Part shown: one piece after another, positions 1 to 9,523 of the stretch
Position numbering within the stretch: the stretch's first letter is position 1
Layout: the number at the start of each line of letters is the position of its first letter
NCBI RefSeq assembly: GCF_000960085.1
Contig: NZ_JYGT01000007.1
Span: 372,001 to 436,000, forward strand
Reading direction: 5' to 3'
DNA: 64,000 nt
From: Streptococcus infantis
GTDB taxonomy: Bacteria > Bacillota > Bacilli > Lactobacillales > Streptococcaceae
Position numbers and translations under genes: made by a program
Notes under the pieces: model-generated
Databases searched by the model: none
The model's input: the letters and a program-made list of their open reading frames with translations, nothing else
Told to the model about the DNA's origin: nothing

Positions 1-156
1 CTGATGATTCATGGGATGATTAGCTTTCATCTCCATGCCATTTTAGAGGCTTTGTCTGTTTTTATCTTGATTTATGGTATGCTCGTCATTCAAAAGAGAA
101 CAGGCAACGCTTGGGGTTGTATTTTTATCTTCCTATTCATTTGGAACGCATTTTAA
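1..156 (+). CDS. C-terminal fragment of a small membrane protein
   Basis: An open frame runs from the first base of the window to a TAA stop and encodes the last 51 residues of a protein. The fragment is rich in Leu, Ile and Phe and forms two probable membrane helices separated by a short basic stretch (VIQKRTGN). It ends WNAF. The 5' end lies outside the window, so length and start are unknown. A bidirectional hairpin follows directly and separates it from the convergent glycosidase gene. I do not recognise the family. Confidence 0.6.
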   Translation: MMIHGMISFHLHAILEALSVFILIYGMLVIQKRTGNAWGCIFIFLFIWNAF

Positions 157-187
157 CCCCCAAACAAGATTTTCACTTTTTAAACTC

Positions 188-224
188 AAAAAAAGATTTG
201 ACTCTTAAAAGTCAAATCTTTTTT
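188..224. terminator. Bidirectional rho-independent terminator
   Basis: An AAAGATTTGACT / AGTCAAATCTTT stem is flanked by A- and T-runs on both sides. It lies between two convergent genes and so can end both transcripts. Confidence 0.85.
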
Positions 225-260
225 ATTAATATGAAGTCAGTGTTAGATACACTCTCTATC

Positions 261-3200
261 TTAATCTTCTTTTTTCTTTTGAGCTAGCAAGCCAAAACCA
301 CTTAAAACTCCAGCTAGGCCAAGGGCAAGAAGATTTGCATCTACTTCTGTACCTGTACTTGGAAGTTGTTTTCCTTCAGGTTTTTCAACTTGTGCTTCTG
401 TTTTTGCTGGTTCTTGCTTCGCTGCTTGGCTTGCTTGAACTGGCGAAACGGATGTTTCAGTCTTAGGTTCTGTTTTTCTAGTTTCCTTCTTAATATCTTG
501 AGTCGCTGGAGCAGGTGTAACTGGTCTGTCACCTGGTACTTTAACTATTTTTGTACCGACTTCAACAATCTCAGTTACGGCTTCCTTGAGAACTTCCGTT
601 CCCTTAAGACTGCGATGTCCTTCAGAATCAATCTCTACAAGGTTTCTACGAAGGCCTGCAACTCCTACTTGAACCAAGCGTCGTTCTCCTAATGGGAGGC
701 TAGGATTTACTCTTTCTTCATGTCCATATGCAAGAACTTCTTCTTCCACAACTAAGCTTGGTTTCTTAACTTCTAAGACTTTTGGACCGTCTAGCGGTTG
801 AACACGGCTTTCTACCTTCGTACCAACTTCAGTGATTTCTGCAACTGCTTCCTTGACTACTTCTGTTTTAAGAAGAGTACGGTTACCTTTGGCATCTACT
901 TCAATCAGACGACGAGTCTGCCCTTCTACACCTACCTGAACAATACGACGTTCACCCAACAAGAGGTCTCCTGCTGGACGTTCTTGGCGTTCGAAGGTTT
1001 GAGTTTCTGTTTCAATCACTAACTCAGGTAGCGCTTCAACTGTTGGCGCAGTTTCTCCTTCTTCTAAGCTACCCACATGATGACTTTCTTCTGCAGGAGC
1101 TAGTTTCTTATTCAGCTTTTCTTTCATGTCCGCAAAGGCTTCTGGAGTTGGCGTTTGTGAAGATAATAAAGTCTCAGCTTGCGCAATCAACTCAGATTTA
1201 GGATCTTTTTCAAGGACAGATTCGAGCAAGCTTTCCAATTCTTCTCTAGCAGTTTGATAACGTTGATTGCCATCCAATTCAGTACCAGCTTGTTTCAAGT
1301 CATTCAAGGCCTGGTTGACTGCTTCTTGACTAGCATCATGATTTTCTAAGATAGCTTTCGCTACATCAAGCTTCTCAACAAGAGCTGCTTGTTTTGCTGC
1401 ATCAGCAAATGTATAAGCTATTGTTTCTTTGCGTCCTTGAGCAGATGTGATTTCTTGTTTCAGATATTCGTCGTTAATGGCTGCCTTAGGTGATACTAGG
1501 ACATCAAATTCGACAGTTTGTCCTTGATAGTGCAACTCAAGTTTTTGACGGCCTGTTTTTTGAGCATCATAGCCTGTAATTTCGACTCCTTGGTCTGTAA
1601 AGCTATGTTCAGTCTCCGTCTCATCATCATACAAGACCTTGAAGCGTCCTTCTGATAAGTCTAGAGCATCACCTACCAAGTAGTCAATTTTCGGTTGCTT
1701 GCTAATATACAAGGCTGCGACTTCTTTTGGACCAGTTTCTTCACCAGTCACTTGAACCTTGAAGCTTCCTGCAACCGGTAAACCAAGATAGGTCACTGTT
1801 AACTCTTGTTCACCATGATGGTGAGAATCATAGCCGTTAACAACTACACCTGCATGACTGAGGTTGATGACTTCATCTGCTTCTTCCCCTTCGTATTTGA
1901 CACGGAGAAGACCACCTTTAAGATTCAACTCCTCACCATTTTGATAAGTTGCTTTTTTAGGTGCTACTTCTAGACTGACAGCCTTAATCTTTCTCTCATC
2001 CTGAGGAATTGTTACAGCAAGGGTATTACTGATTTCTTTACCTGGCAATTGTGTACGGTAGTAAAGAAGGCTCGGACGTTTTTCGAAGGTCAATGAATCT
2101 GTCGCCAAATCTCCTCCAACTACTGTATTTAAGGTAGCGATTGGAGTTTGTGAATTTGCCTTGTCATAGACTGTAATTGTTGCTCCAGCAGGAACTTCTG
2201 AGAAACCAAGTTGAACCTTATTGTCCGTTAGGACACGCGCTGCAACTTTAGCCATTGGAATATTTTGACTCTCCGTATCAAGAGTTTCATACATCTTCCA
2301 GTTGTAGATACGGATGGCTTTCCATGGTGTTCCATTGTCAGATGTGATGACGTTCAAGCGCCATTCTTGCGCAGTAATTGGACTATCAAGGGTGATATCT
2401 GAAACATGAGCTCTATTGCCACGAACAGCCTTGGCTAGTTTCCATTCTCCAGCATCATCCTTGTAGTAAAGGTCAAAGTCCTTCGTATTCATTAAACCAT
2501 CGTTGACGGATTCTCCACCAGCACCAGCATGGTCCATGACCCATCTAACAACACGGCGTGGTTGTGTCAAACGAATATCAACGTTACCGCTTAGCTGAGC
2601 AGAAGACCATTTGTCAGATAGACTAGTTATGGTCCCATTCAACATACCTTCGATACCCTCTCCACCTTCTGTATTTGGGAAAGTACTTCCAATAACAGTG
2701 GCTCCGGGAACGATATTTTCTGCAAGTGGTCTTGGAAGGCTTGTATCTTGGACAGTCATGCCCCAGTCAAAGTTTGTAGTTGCAGCTTCAGAGCGAAGAC
2801 CATTCTTACCAACTGCAACAACCTTCAACTCTTGATTGGTTCCAGTCGCACTAGCTGAACGGCTGACTTTTGGTAGGTAAATAGTAGTTGCTGATGATCC
2901 TGTCAATAGACGCCAAGCATCGCCATCCTTTTCATAAACTTCATAGAAGTCAGCATCTTTATTGCCCTTAAATTGAACAATGGCTTCTGCCTCTTGTGCG
3001 TTTTTAAGAGATTGCTTAGCTACTGTTAGAGTTGTTGGTGCTTGAGGAGCCTCTTGATTATCTGTAACAGTCAACTCTCCTAGATTGAATTGGTAATCCC
3101 TGACAGTTGCAGTATTTTCAAAGGTGAGTTTGATCCCATAAATCTTTTGCCCAGCCAATTCACTCAAGTCAAATTCGTCTTTTGTCCAATCGTCAGATAG

Positions 3201-5096
3201 AGTCAGTTCTTTGCGAGTATTCTCTCCACCATAAGTATAGTTTTTCTGAGTCGCAAACTCTACATAAACCTTGCTTCCCTTACCACCTTTATGGGCGACC
3301 CGAAGTTTTGTTTTATCTGTTACTTCAAGTTTTGTAGAGTAAAGACGAACATCTTGATTGGTGTTTTCAGCTAAATCACCTGCAAACTTGAGTGAGTTTC
3401 CTCCATTGTAGGCATCTTCAAAGTCATAATTAGCTTGAAGTTTAGCTCCTGATGAAGTTTGCCACCAGCGCCATGTAGGCAAAACACCTGATACAGAACG
3501 ATAGTTCCATTCAGAATCCTTAGAGATTTTACCATCCACAAACCATTTTTTACCATGTCCAGTGTTAAAGGATGTTGTAAAGGTACGACCTACTGCTGGT
3601 GTACGGTCAGCTACGAGGTTGGCAATGCCGTACCAGTCCTTGTTATCTGGTTTTTGACTAGTCGGATCTCCTTGGTAGCCTGTGAAGAAGATATTTTCAT
3701 TCTTGTGATAGTCTTCTCCAGTCTTTCCAAGACTCGTGATAGTATCAGGCGCAAAGAGTCCAAGTGACAAGCGAAGTTTTCCATTTTCATCAAAAAGGGC
3801 ATCCCATTTTACTTTTGTCTTATAAGAACCACCCTGTTGCAATTCCAAACCTGCAAAAACATCATACTGACTGCGTCCAATCCATTCCGCCATTGTTACA
3901 GAGTAATCATTTTTCTCTTTAGTCCAGTTAAAGTTTGCAAAGAAGTGATCTGCAGGCACTTTATCGCCTTCTTTTTCCATGAATTGATAGTTGTACTCAC
4001 CAAGTCCATCCTCATGGTAACGACCATATTCATAAGTCATGGCATCGTACCAAGAATATTTGACTGGGTGGTTGACTTTGGCAGCATACTCCTTGGTATA
4101 AAGCATGAAGTCACGCATTTTCTTACCAAGAGGCGTTACGATATCTCCTGTTGTTTCTTGGTTGATAAAGTATCCATCAAATCCATAATATTTAGCCAAA
4201 TCAACTAACTTACGAGCGATAGGGAAAGTTCCATCCTCATCTTGTTGAAGAGCTGCAGCAAATTTTTCTTGATCCGCAATGCTATTTGACCAGTTGAAGA
4301 ACAAAGTTCCCAACACAGGAACACCATTTCGGTGACCAGCATCAATCACATCTGGAGTCGGAACGAGGCCTTCCCAGAAGACCATTGAATTCAAGTATTG
4401 CCAGTAGTCAAAAGCGTAGGCTTTAAACTCTTCACCACCTACAGAAGCATGATCTTTAGCCTTAGAGTTGGTATTAGCAAGAGCCTCAACCTTGGCATCC
4501 TTATTAGCTTTTTCATTGACAACATGTCCACGATAGCGCTTGGCTAGTTCTACTGAAGAGCGGTTAATAGCATCGTCTTCGCGGGCACCTGGTTCCCATT
4601 TTAACAAATCTTCCCAGGTGTCAAACTTAATTTCTTTTGGTCGGAGACTTTTTTCTTCTTTCTTAGGAACATCAGAAACAGTAGCTTTTTCTTCTGGCTT
4701 ATTTTCTGTAGTTGCATGTGTTTCTTCAACCTTAGGAGTTTCAGTAACTGGGCTAGTTGCTTCCTTATCAGCTGTAGTCAATTGGTCCAAGGTTGGTTTT
4801 TCTTCTGAAATAGGCTGTTCACTAACCTTGTTTTCTGTCTCCTCCAACTGCTTCAAGACTTCAGGTGAAGCTGTTGTTGGTTGTTCTGTTGTAGCAGTTG
4901 CTGGTTGTTCTGTTGTGCTATTTGCTGCTTGTTCTGCAGCCACAGCAGTGGTCGTGGTCTCATTTGCTGGAAGGGCGACTTCTTCTGCAAAAGCCTGGTT
5001 AGCAAACAAAACCGATCCAATCATCAAGGAGCAGGCACCCACAGATAATTTTCGAATACTATAGCGGCAACGTTGCTCAAAAAATGGATTCTTCAT
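261..5096 (-). CDS. endoD: Cell-wall-anchored endo-beta-N-acetylglucosaminidase (GH85, EndoD)
   Basis: This 1611-residue surface enzyme hydrolyses the chitobiose core of N-glycans once outer sugars have been trimmed. Visible parts: YSIRK signal peptide (YSIRK at 12-16, cleavage near 37); Thr/Glu/Pro-rich linker to about 160; GH85 catalytic domain about 165-560 with the FINQE motif (Asn312 and Glu314, the expected catalytic pair); F5/8-like carbohydrate-binding domain about 795-935; two Big_3-type Ig-like repeats about 1040-1190; FIVAR-like helical region about 1225-1290; two G5-type repeats about 1360-1500; LPSTG at 1578-1582 with hydrophobic tail and KKKED end. It fits the pneumococcal EndoD layout. 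AGGAG lies 8 nt before the ATG. A promoter and a cre-like site lie upstream. Confidence 0.95.
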   Translation of the reverse strand: MKNPFFEQRCRYSIRKLSVGACSLMIGSVLFANQAFAEEVALPANETTTTAVAAEQAANSTTEQPATATTEQPTTASPEVLKQLEETENKVSEQPISEEKPTLDQLTTADKEATSPVTETPKVEETHATTENKPEEKATVSDVPKKEEKSLRPKEIKFDTWEDLLKWEPGAREDDAINRSSVELAKRYRGHVVNEKANKDAKVEALANTNSKAKDHASVGGEEFKAYAFDYWQYLNSMVFWEGLVPTPDVIDAGHRNGVPVLGTLFFNWSNSIADQEKFAAALQQDEDGTFPIARKLVDLAKYYGFDGYFINQETTGDIVTPLGKKMRDFMLYTKEYAAKVNHPVKYSWYDAMTYEYGRYHEDGLGEYNYQFMEKEGDKVPADHFFANFNWTKEKNDYSVTMAEWIGRSQYDVFAGLELQQGGSYKTKVKWDALFDENGKLRLSLGLFAPDTITSLGKTGEDYHKNENIFFTGYQGDPTSQKPDNKDWYGIANLVADRTPAVGRTFTTSFNTGHGKKWFVDGKISKDSEWNYRSVSGVLPTWRWWQTSSGAKLQANYDFEDAYNGGNSLKFAGDLAENTNQDVRLYSTKLEVTDKTKLRVAHKGGKGSKVYVEFATQKNYTYGGENTRKELTLSDDWTKDEFDLSELAGQKIYGIKLTFENTATVRDYQFNLGELTVTDNQEAPQAPTTLTVAKQSLKNAQEAEAIVQFKGNKDADFYEVYEKDGDAWRLLTGSSATTIYLPKVSRSASATGTNQELKVVAVGKNGLRSEAATTNFDWGMTVQDTSLPRPLAENIVPGATVIGSTFPNTEGGEGIEGMLNGTITSLSDKWSSAQLSGNVDIRLTQPRRVVRWVMDHAGAGGESVNDGLMNTKDFDLYYKDDAGEWKLAKAVRGNRAHVSDITLDSPITAQEWRLNVITSDNGTPWKAIRIYNWKMYETLDTESQNIPMAKVAARVLTDNKVQLGFSEVPAGATITVYDKANSQTPIATLNTVVGGDLATDSLTFEKRPSLLYYRTQLPGKEISNTLAVTIPQDERKIKAVSLEVAPKKATYQNGEELNLKGGLLRVKYEGEEADEVINLSHAGVVVNGYDSHHHGEQELTVTYLGLPVAGSFKVQVTGEETGPKEVAALYISKQPKIDYLVGDALDLSEGRFKVLYDDETETEHSFTDQGVEITGYDAQKTGRQKLELHYQGQTVEFDVLVSPKAAINDEYLKQEITSAQGRKETIAYTFADAAKQAALVEKLDVAKAILENHDASQEAVNQALNDLKQAGTELDGNQRYQTAREELESLLESVLEKDPKSELIAQAETLLSSQTPTPEAFADMKEKLNKKLAPAEESHHVGSLEEGETAPTVEALPELVIETETQTFERQERPAGDLLLGERRIVQVGVEGQTRRLIEVDAKGNRTLLKTEVVKEAVAEITEVGTKVESRVQPLDGPKVLEVKKPSLVVEEEVLAYGHEERVNPSLPLGERRLVQVGVAGLRRNLVEIDSEGHRSLKGTEVLKEAVTEIVEVGTKIVKVPGDRPVTPAPATQDIKKETRKTEPKTETSVSPVQASQAAKQEPAKTEAQVEKPEGKQLPSTGTEVDANLLALGLAGVLSGFGLLAQKKKED

Positions 5097-5118
5097 CTTT
5101 TTCTCCTTTTACTTTCAA

Positions 5119-5134
5119 AAGTAAGCGCTTTATT
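5119..5134 (-). promoter_or_regulatory. Candidate cre (CcpA) site in the endoD leader
   Basis: The palindromic core AAGCGCTT within AAGTAAGCGCTTTATT resembles the catabolite-responsive element WTGNAARCGNWWWCA but misses several outer positions. It lies about 45-60 nt downstream of the predicted endoD start point, where CcpA could block elongation. Glycan-degrading genes of streptococci are commonly CcpA targets, which fits. Confidence 0.45.
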
Positions 5135-5186
5135 TTTTGTTTTAAAAAAAGTAACTGCTCTTGAAATAGCAGAACTGTTCATTTTT

Positions 5187-5214
5187 ATTTTACGTTATTT
5201 AAAGGAAGAGTCAA
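5187..5214 (-). promoter_or_regulatory. endoD promoter
   Basis: On the minus strand TTGACT (5209-5214), a 16-nt spacer and TAAAAT (5187-5192) form a sigma-70-type promoter. It would give a leader of roughly 85 nt before endoD. Confidence 0.6.
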
Positions 5215-5323
5215 CACTTGCCCATAAATATCTATAAAGGAGTGAATAAATGATATAAATTAGACAATCAGAAGCATTTTTCTACTTTTACTAGCATTTT
5301 TCTTAAAAAACTTCATTTACTAC

Positions 5324-5352
5324 TTGTTAGATTGCTATTAATCCTTTAAAAT
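5324..5352 (+). promoter_or_regulatory. Promoter of the Na/Pi cotransporter gene
   Basis: TTGTTA (5324-5329), a 17-nt spacer and TAAAAT (5347-5352) lie 45 nt before the start codon. The ~300-bp interval 5097-5396 holds only this promoter, the opposed endoD promoter and the cre-like site. Confidence 0.6.
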
Positions 5353-5396
5353 AGAATGGGAGAAATTCCGCGATTATTTTTCGGAGGAAAAAGGAA

Positions 5397-7028
5397 ATGT
5401 CCATTAATTGGCAGGAAATAATTTTTCACTTTTTAGGTGGTCTGGGACTATTTTTGTATAGTATCAAGACCATGGGAGATGGTTTGCAACAAGCTGCTGG
5501 AGATCGCCTTCGTTATTACATTGATAAGTACACAAGTAATCCCTTCTTAGGGGTCCTAGTGGGGATTGTTGTTACTGCCCTGATTCAGTCGAGTACCGGT
5601 GTAACGGTTATCACAGTTGGACTGGTCAGCGCTAGTCTCTTAACTCTTAGACAGGCTATCGGGATTATCATGGGAGCCAATATCGGGACAACCGTAACAT
5701 CATTCATCATCGGTTTCAAACTTGGCGAGTATGCCCTACCCTTGATTTTCCTTGGAACCATGTTCTTATTCTTTACAAAGAATCGAACCGTAAACAATAT
5801 TGGACGTATCCTTTTTGGTGTTGGTGGTATCTTCTATGCCCTCAACCTCATTAGTGCTGGGATGAGTCCTCTTAAAGACTTACCTCAATTCAAGGAATAC
5901 ATGGTTACCTTGGGGCAAAATCCTATCTTGGGAGTTGTGGCTGGTGCAGTCATTACCGTTTTGATTCAGGCATCTTCTGCAACTATCGGGATTTTACAAG
6001 GTCTCTATGCAGGTGGCTTCCTCGACCTCAAAGGGGCATTACCTGTCTTATTCGGGGATAATATCGGTACAACCTTAACGGTTATTATCGCAGCAGCCGG
6101 AGCAAACGTTTCTGCTAAACGGGTTGCAGCAACGCACGTTACCTTTAACGTTTTGGGAACCATCCTCTGCTTAATCTTGTTGGGCCCATTCACTTCGATG
6201 ATTGAGTACTTCCAAGCTTTACTTCACCTCTCACCAGAGATGACTATCGCTTTCTCACATGGTGCCTTCAACGTAAGTAATACCATTGTACAGTTCCCAT
6301 TCATCGGTGCTTTGGCTTACTTTGTAACTAAGTTAATCCCTGGTGAAGACGAAGTTGTTAAGTATGAACCTCTTTACTTGGATGAACAACTGATCCAACA
6401 AGCTCCTTCTATCGCCCTAGGAAATGCCAAGAAAGAACTCTTGCACCTTGGAAACTATGCTGTAAAAGCATTTGACCTTTCTTACGACTACATCATCAAT
6501 TCTAACGAAAAAGTAGCTGAAAAAGGACACAAAACTGAAGAAGCTATCAATACAATCGATGAGAAATTAACGCGCTACCTCATTACTCTTTCTAGTGAAG
6601 CTTTGAGTCAAAAAGAGAGTGAAGTCTTAACAAATATCCTTGACTCTTCTCGTGACTTGGAACGTATCGGAGACCACGCAGAAGCATTAATTAATCTTAA
6701 TGACTACTTGCAACGTAAGAATGTTCAATTCTCTAACTCAGCCCTAGAAGAGTTGGAAGAAATTTATCGTCAAACAAGTGAGTTTGTTAAAGATGCTCTC
6801 GAAAGTGTAGAAAATAACGACCTCGAGATGGCAGAGTCTCTTATCGAACGTCATGAAGCTATTAACAAGATGGAACGCGTCCTTCGTAAGACTCATATCA
6901 AACGTCTCAACAACGGTGAATGTTCTACACAAGCAGGTGTCAACTTTATCGATATCATTTCACACTACACTCGTGTGTCAGACCACGCTATGAACCTTGC
7001 TGAAAAGGTTTTAGCTGAACAAATTTAA
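5397..7028 (+). CDS. Na+/phosphate cotransporter family protein with C-terminal PhoU-like domain
   Basis: The 543-residue protein has an N-terminal membrane domain (about 1-315) with the two inverted Na_Pi_cotrans repeats, seen as paired IQSST / IQASSA and GANIGTT / GDNIGTT motifs. A soluble helical PhoU-like domain follows (about 345-543), with the RDLERIGDHAE and SDHAMNLAE signatures. The family imports phosphate with sodium; the PhoU part probably senses or regulates. The pneumococcal counterpart lies beside endoD as well. GGAGG lies about 10 nt before the ATG and a good promoter is visible. It ends at a bidirectional terminator. Confidence 0.9.
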   Translation: MSINWQEIIFHFLGGLGLFLYSIKTMGDGLQQAAGDRLRYYIDKYTSNPFLGVLVGIVVTALIQSSTGVTVITVGLVSASLLTLRQAIGIIMGANIGTTVTSFIIGFKLGEYALPLIFLGTMFLFFTKNRTVNNIGRILFGVGGIFYALNLISAGMSPLKDLPQFKEYMVTLGQNPILGVVAGAVITVLIQASSATIGILQGLYAGGFLDLKGALPVLFGDNIGTTLTVIIAAAGANVSAKRVAATHVTFNVLGTILCLILLGPFTSMIEYFQALLHLSPEMTIAFSHGAFNVSNTIVQFPFIGALAYFVTKLIPGEDEVVKYEPLYLDEQLIQQAPSIALGNAKKELLHLGNYAVKAFDLSYDYIINSNEKVAEKGHKTEEAINTIDEKLTRYLITLSSEALSQKESEVLTNILDSSRDLERIGDHAEALINLNDYLQRKNVQFSNSALEELEEIYRQTSEFVKDALESVENNDLEMAESLIERHEAINKMERVLRKTHIKRLNNGECSTQAGVNFIDIISHYTRVSDHAMNLAEKVLAEQI

Positions 7029-7034
7029 GACAAA

Positions 7035-7068
7035 AAAATGCTTTGATTCGAACGAATCAAAGCATTTT
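7035..7068. terminator. Bidirectional terminator
   Basis: AAAATGCTTTGATTCG pairs with CGAATCAAAGCATTTT around a 2-nt gap. It overlaps the last codons of the opposed 98-residue gene and serves both converging genes. Confidence 0.85.
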
Positions 7069-7353
7069 AAATAGCTCTCCAATCATAAAGGAGGAGGCAG
7101 CTGCCCCCTTGTACCTAGCTTCTTCCTTTTGGATAAAGCTGGCCAGATTGACTAACTCTGGCGCAGGAGTCTTGGGATTCTTGAGAAGTTCAAGTGTGAC
7201 TAGTCCCGAAAGTCGGACTGCAAGCAAGCGTTCATTGGTGCTGGGCAACTGCTTAGCAGTTTCTAGGAGTGCAACCACTAAATCTGCGCTCAATGTTTGA
7301 CGAGCATTGTTGTAAAGTTCTCGTATCAAGGTTTCTAGGTTTGGTTCTTCCAT
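7057..7353 (-). CDS. Small helical protein resembling enterocin-A-type immunity proteins
   Basis: This 98-residue, probably all-alpha cytoplasmic protein has the size and pattern of EntA_Immun bacteriocin immunity proteins: an N-terminal LIRELYNNA helix, a central LLETAKQLPSTNERLLAVRLSGL segment and a C-terminal helix. No bacteriocin gene is near it. It follows pepA by 23 nt on the same strand, so the two are probably co-transcribed. The family call rests on pattern only and is tentative; that it is a real gene is likely from position, ribosome site and terminator. Confidence 0.6.
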   Translation of the reverse strand: MEEPNLETLIRELYNNARQTLSADLVVALLETAKQLPSTNERLLAVRLSGLVTLELLKNPKTPAPELVNLASFIQKEEARYKGAAASSFMIGELFKML

Positions 7354-7376
7354 ACTATCACTTCCATCTTTTCTGT

Positions 7377-8441
7377 TTAATAGTTTTTAATCAAATCTAC
7401 TGTAGAACGATCTAATTTTTTAACCAAGGCTTGTAAGAAAGCTTGAGCTTCAAGGAAATCGTCCATAGCATAGAGTGTTTGGTGAGAGTGGATATAACGA
7501 GCGCAGACACCGATTGTTGTAGATGGAACACCACCATTTTTCAAATGAGCTGCTCCTGCATCTGTACCACCTTTTCCACAATAGTATTGGTATTTGATTC
7601 CAGCTTCTTCAGCAGTTGTCAAAAGGAAATCCTTCATGCCTGGGAGAAGCAAGTGACCTGGATCATAGAAACGAATCAAGGTTCCATCACCAATCTTGCC
7701 TTGTCCACCATAGACATCACCTGCTGGTGAACAGTCCACAGCAAGGAAAACTTCTGGATCAAATTTCGTTGTTGATGCATGGGCTCCACGAAGTCCAACT
7801 TCTTCTTGGACGTTCGCGCCAAGGTAAAGTTCATTTCTTAGTTTTTGACCTGACAAGTTTTCAGCCAACTCGCTAACCATGAGAACACCATAACGGTTAT
7901 CCCAAGCTTTTGAGATGATATTTTTTTCATTAGCAGTTAGGATCGCACTACTATCCGGAACAATTGTATCTCCTGGACGGATACCGAAACTTTCAGCTTC
8001 TGCTTTATCCGAAAAACCACCGTCAAAAACGATATCTGAAATAGCTGGCATAGTTGGTCCACCTGTGCCACGAGTCAAATGTGGAGGAACTGAACCCGAA
8101 ATTACTGGAATTTCACGGCCCTCACGTGTGAAGAGTTTAAAGCGTTGGCTGCTAACAACCATTGGGTTCCAACCACCAATGCTGACTACTCGGAAGGTAC
8201 CGTCTGCTTTGATTTCACTAACCATGAAACCAACTTCATCCATGTGAGAGGCTACCAAAACACGAGGTGCATTGGCTGCTTCTGAGTGCTTAACCCCAAA
8301 AATACCACCCAAGCCATCAGTCACCACTTCATCCACGTGAGGTGTTAATTTTTCACGAAGATAAGCACGTACAGGCGCTTCATGACCTGAGATAGCAGAA
8401 AGCTCTGTTACTTCTTTGATTTTAGAAAATAATGTTGTCAT
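7377..8441 (-). CDS. pepA: Glutamyl aminopeptidase (M42 family)
   Basis: The 354-residue cytosolic metallopeptidase removes N-terminal Glu/Asp from peptides. M42 hallmarks are visible: SHMDEVGF (metal ligands), the AWDNRYG Asp, the catalytic EEVGLRGA Glu pair, the AVDCSPAG Asp and the late GGTDAGAAH His. Length is normal for PepA. AAGGGA precedes the ATG. Its neighbours suggest housekeeping peptide recycling, consistent with the Ami importer encoded farther on. Confidence 0.93.
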   Translation of the reverse strand: MTTLFSKIKEVTELSAISGHEAPVRAYLREKLTPHVDEVVTDGLGGIFGVKHSEAANAPRVLVASHMDEVGFMVSEIKADGTFRVVSIGGWNPMVVSSQRFKLFTREGREIPVISGSVPPHLTRGTGGPTMPAISDIVFDGGFSDKAEAESFGIRPGDTIVPDSSAILTANEKNIISKAWDNRYGVLMVSELAENLSGQKLRNELYLGANVQEEVGLRGAHASTTKFDPEVFLAVDCSPAGDVYGGQGKIGDGTLIRFYDPGHLLLPGMKDFLLTTAEEAGIKYQYYCGKGGTDAGAAHLKNGGVPSTTIGVCARYIHSHQTLYAMDDFLEAQAFLQALVKKLDRSTVDLIKNY

Positions 8442-8534
8442 TTTAGTCCCTTCTTTCTTTCAACCATTTTACCACTTTTTATAGGAGAAAGGTAGTAGAA
8501 ATCAACATTTTACCTTGTAACTTATTTCCTCCAA

Positions 8535-8564
8535 TAAAAAAGAATCACAAATGTGATTCTTTTA
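8535..8564 (-). terminator. Terminator of the murI-to-yidD operon
   Basis: AAAGAATCACA / TGTGATTCTTT hairpin followed on the minus strand by a T-run. It overlaps the yidD stop codon. Confidence 0.8.
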
Positions 8565-8798
8565 TTTAGAATTTCTCTTTAAAGAAAAGTGATCTGGTAC
8601 GGGATCCTTACCCTCTTCGGACCAAGGGTGGCACCGTAAAATCCGTGCCAATCCCATCAGAACTCCCTTAGCCCCATGCTTTTCGATAGCTTGTATCATG
8701 TAGTTCGAACAAGTCGGTTCAAAGCGACAAGAAGGTGGAAAAGCAGGCGAGATAAATCGCTGGTAAAAACGCACTGGTGCAATTAAAATTTTTTTCAT
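8562..8798 (-). CDS. yidD: Membrane protein insertion efficiency factor YidD
   Basis: The 78-residue protein has the conserved core of the family: an amphipathic N-terminal helix ([18 protein letters not shown]), the [21 protein letters not shown] block with paired cysteines, and RCHPW near the end. It aids YidC/Sec-dependent membrane insertion. It is the last gene of a long leftward operon and overlaps the rluB stop by one base. Confidence 0.92.
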   Translation of the reverse strand: MKKILIAPVRFYQRFISPAFPPSCRFEPTCSNYMIQAIEKHGAKGVLMGLARILRCHPWSEEGKDPVPDHFSLKRNSK

Positions 8799-9523
8799 TA
8801 TTTATTATTGGTTACAGCCATGGTGTGTAATTGGCTGATTTCTTTTTTATTAAGACGACGTGATTCTCCTGGACGAAGACCCGTTAAGTCTAGATGTCCA
8901 AAACGAGTTCGAGAGAGTTTATCCACTTGGAGGCCAACAGCTTCAAACATCTTTTTAACCTGGTGATTGCGCCCTTCATGGATGGTCAACTGAACAACTG
9001 AGCGGTTTTTTACTGGATCTACTTTGAGAATTTCGTAAACAGCTGGCTTAGTCTTCTTGCCATCAATCTCAACTCCACGAGTCAAAGGACGGAGATTTTC
9101 TTTGTTGGCAATTCCTTTAACACGCGCCACATAGACCTTATCAATCTCATTACGAGGGTGAATCATCTCATCTGTAAAATCCCCATCATTAGTCAAAATC
9201 AAGACACCTGAGGTATCCCAGTCCAAGCGACCCACAGGGTAAATACGCTCTTTCACATTAGGCAAAAGATCGACAACCGTCTTACGTCCCTTGTCATCTG
9301 TCACACTGGAAATCACTCCACGTGGTTTGTTAAGCAGATAATAGACTTTTTCTTCGTTATAGATGGGTTGACCTTCAACCTCAACCTTGTCGCCTGACTT
9401 GATGGTTGTCGCTAGTTCACGTACTACCTGTCCATTGACGGTTACCAAACCTTGCTTGATCAACTCCTCTGCTTTCCTCCTACTGGCCACTCCTGCGTGG
9501 GCAATATATTTATTGATTCTCAT
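8798..9523 (-). CDS. rluB: 23S rRNA pseudouridine synthase (RluB type)
   Basis: The 241-residue enzyme has an N-terminal S4 RNA-binding domain ([22 protein letters not shown]) and an RsuA/RluB catalytic domain with [17 protein letters not shown], whose first Asp is the nucleophile. It isomerises a uridine in the peptidyl-transferase region of 23S rRNA. It overlaps scpB by 14 nt, as in other streptococci, indicating translational coupling. Confidence 0.92.
   Translation of the reverse strand: MRINKYIAHAGVASRRKAEELIKQGLVTVNGQVVRELATTIKSGDKVEVEGQPIYNEEKVYYLLNKPRGVISSVTDDKGRKTVVDLLPNVKERIYPVGRLDWDTSGVLILTNDGDFTDEMIHPRNEIDKVYVARVKGIANKENLRPLTRGVEIDGKKTKPAVYEILKVDPVKNRSVVQLTIHEGRNHQVKKMFEAVGLQVDKLSRTRFGHLDLTGLRPGESRRLNKKEISQLHTMAVTNNK

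Noticed and set aside
4540..5064. A 174-codon rightward frame inside endoD
   Set aside because: It lies opposite the repetitive Thr/Glu-rich linker and is Ser/Val-rich only by reversal. No start signals.
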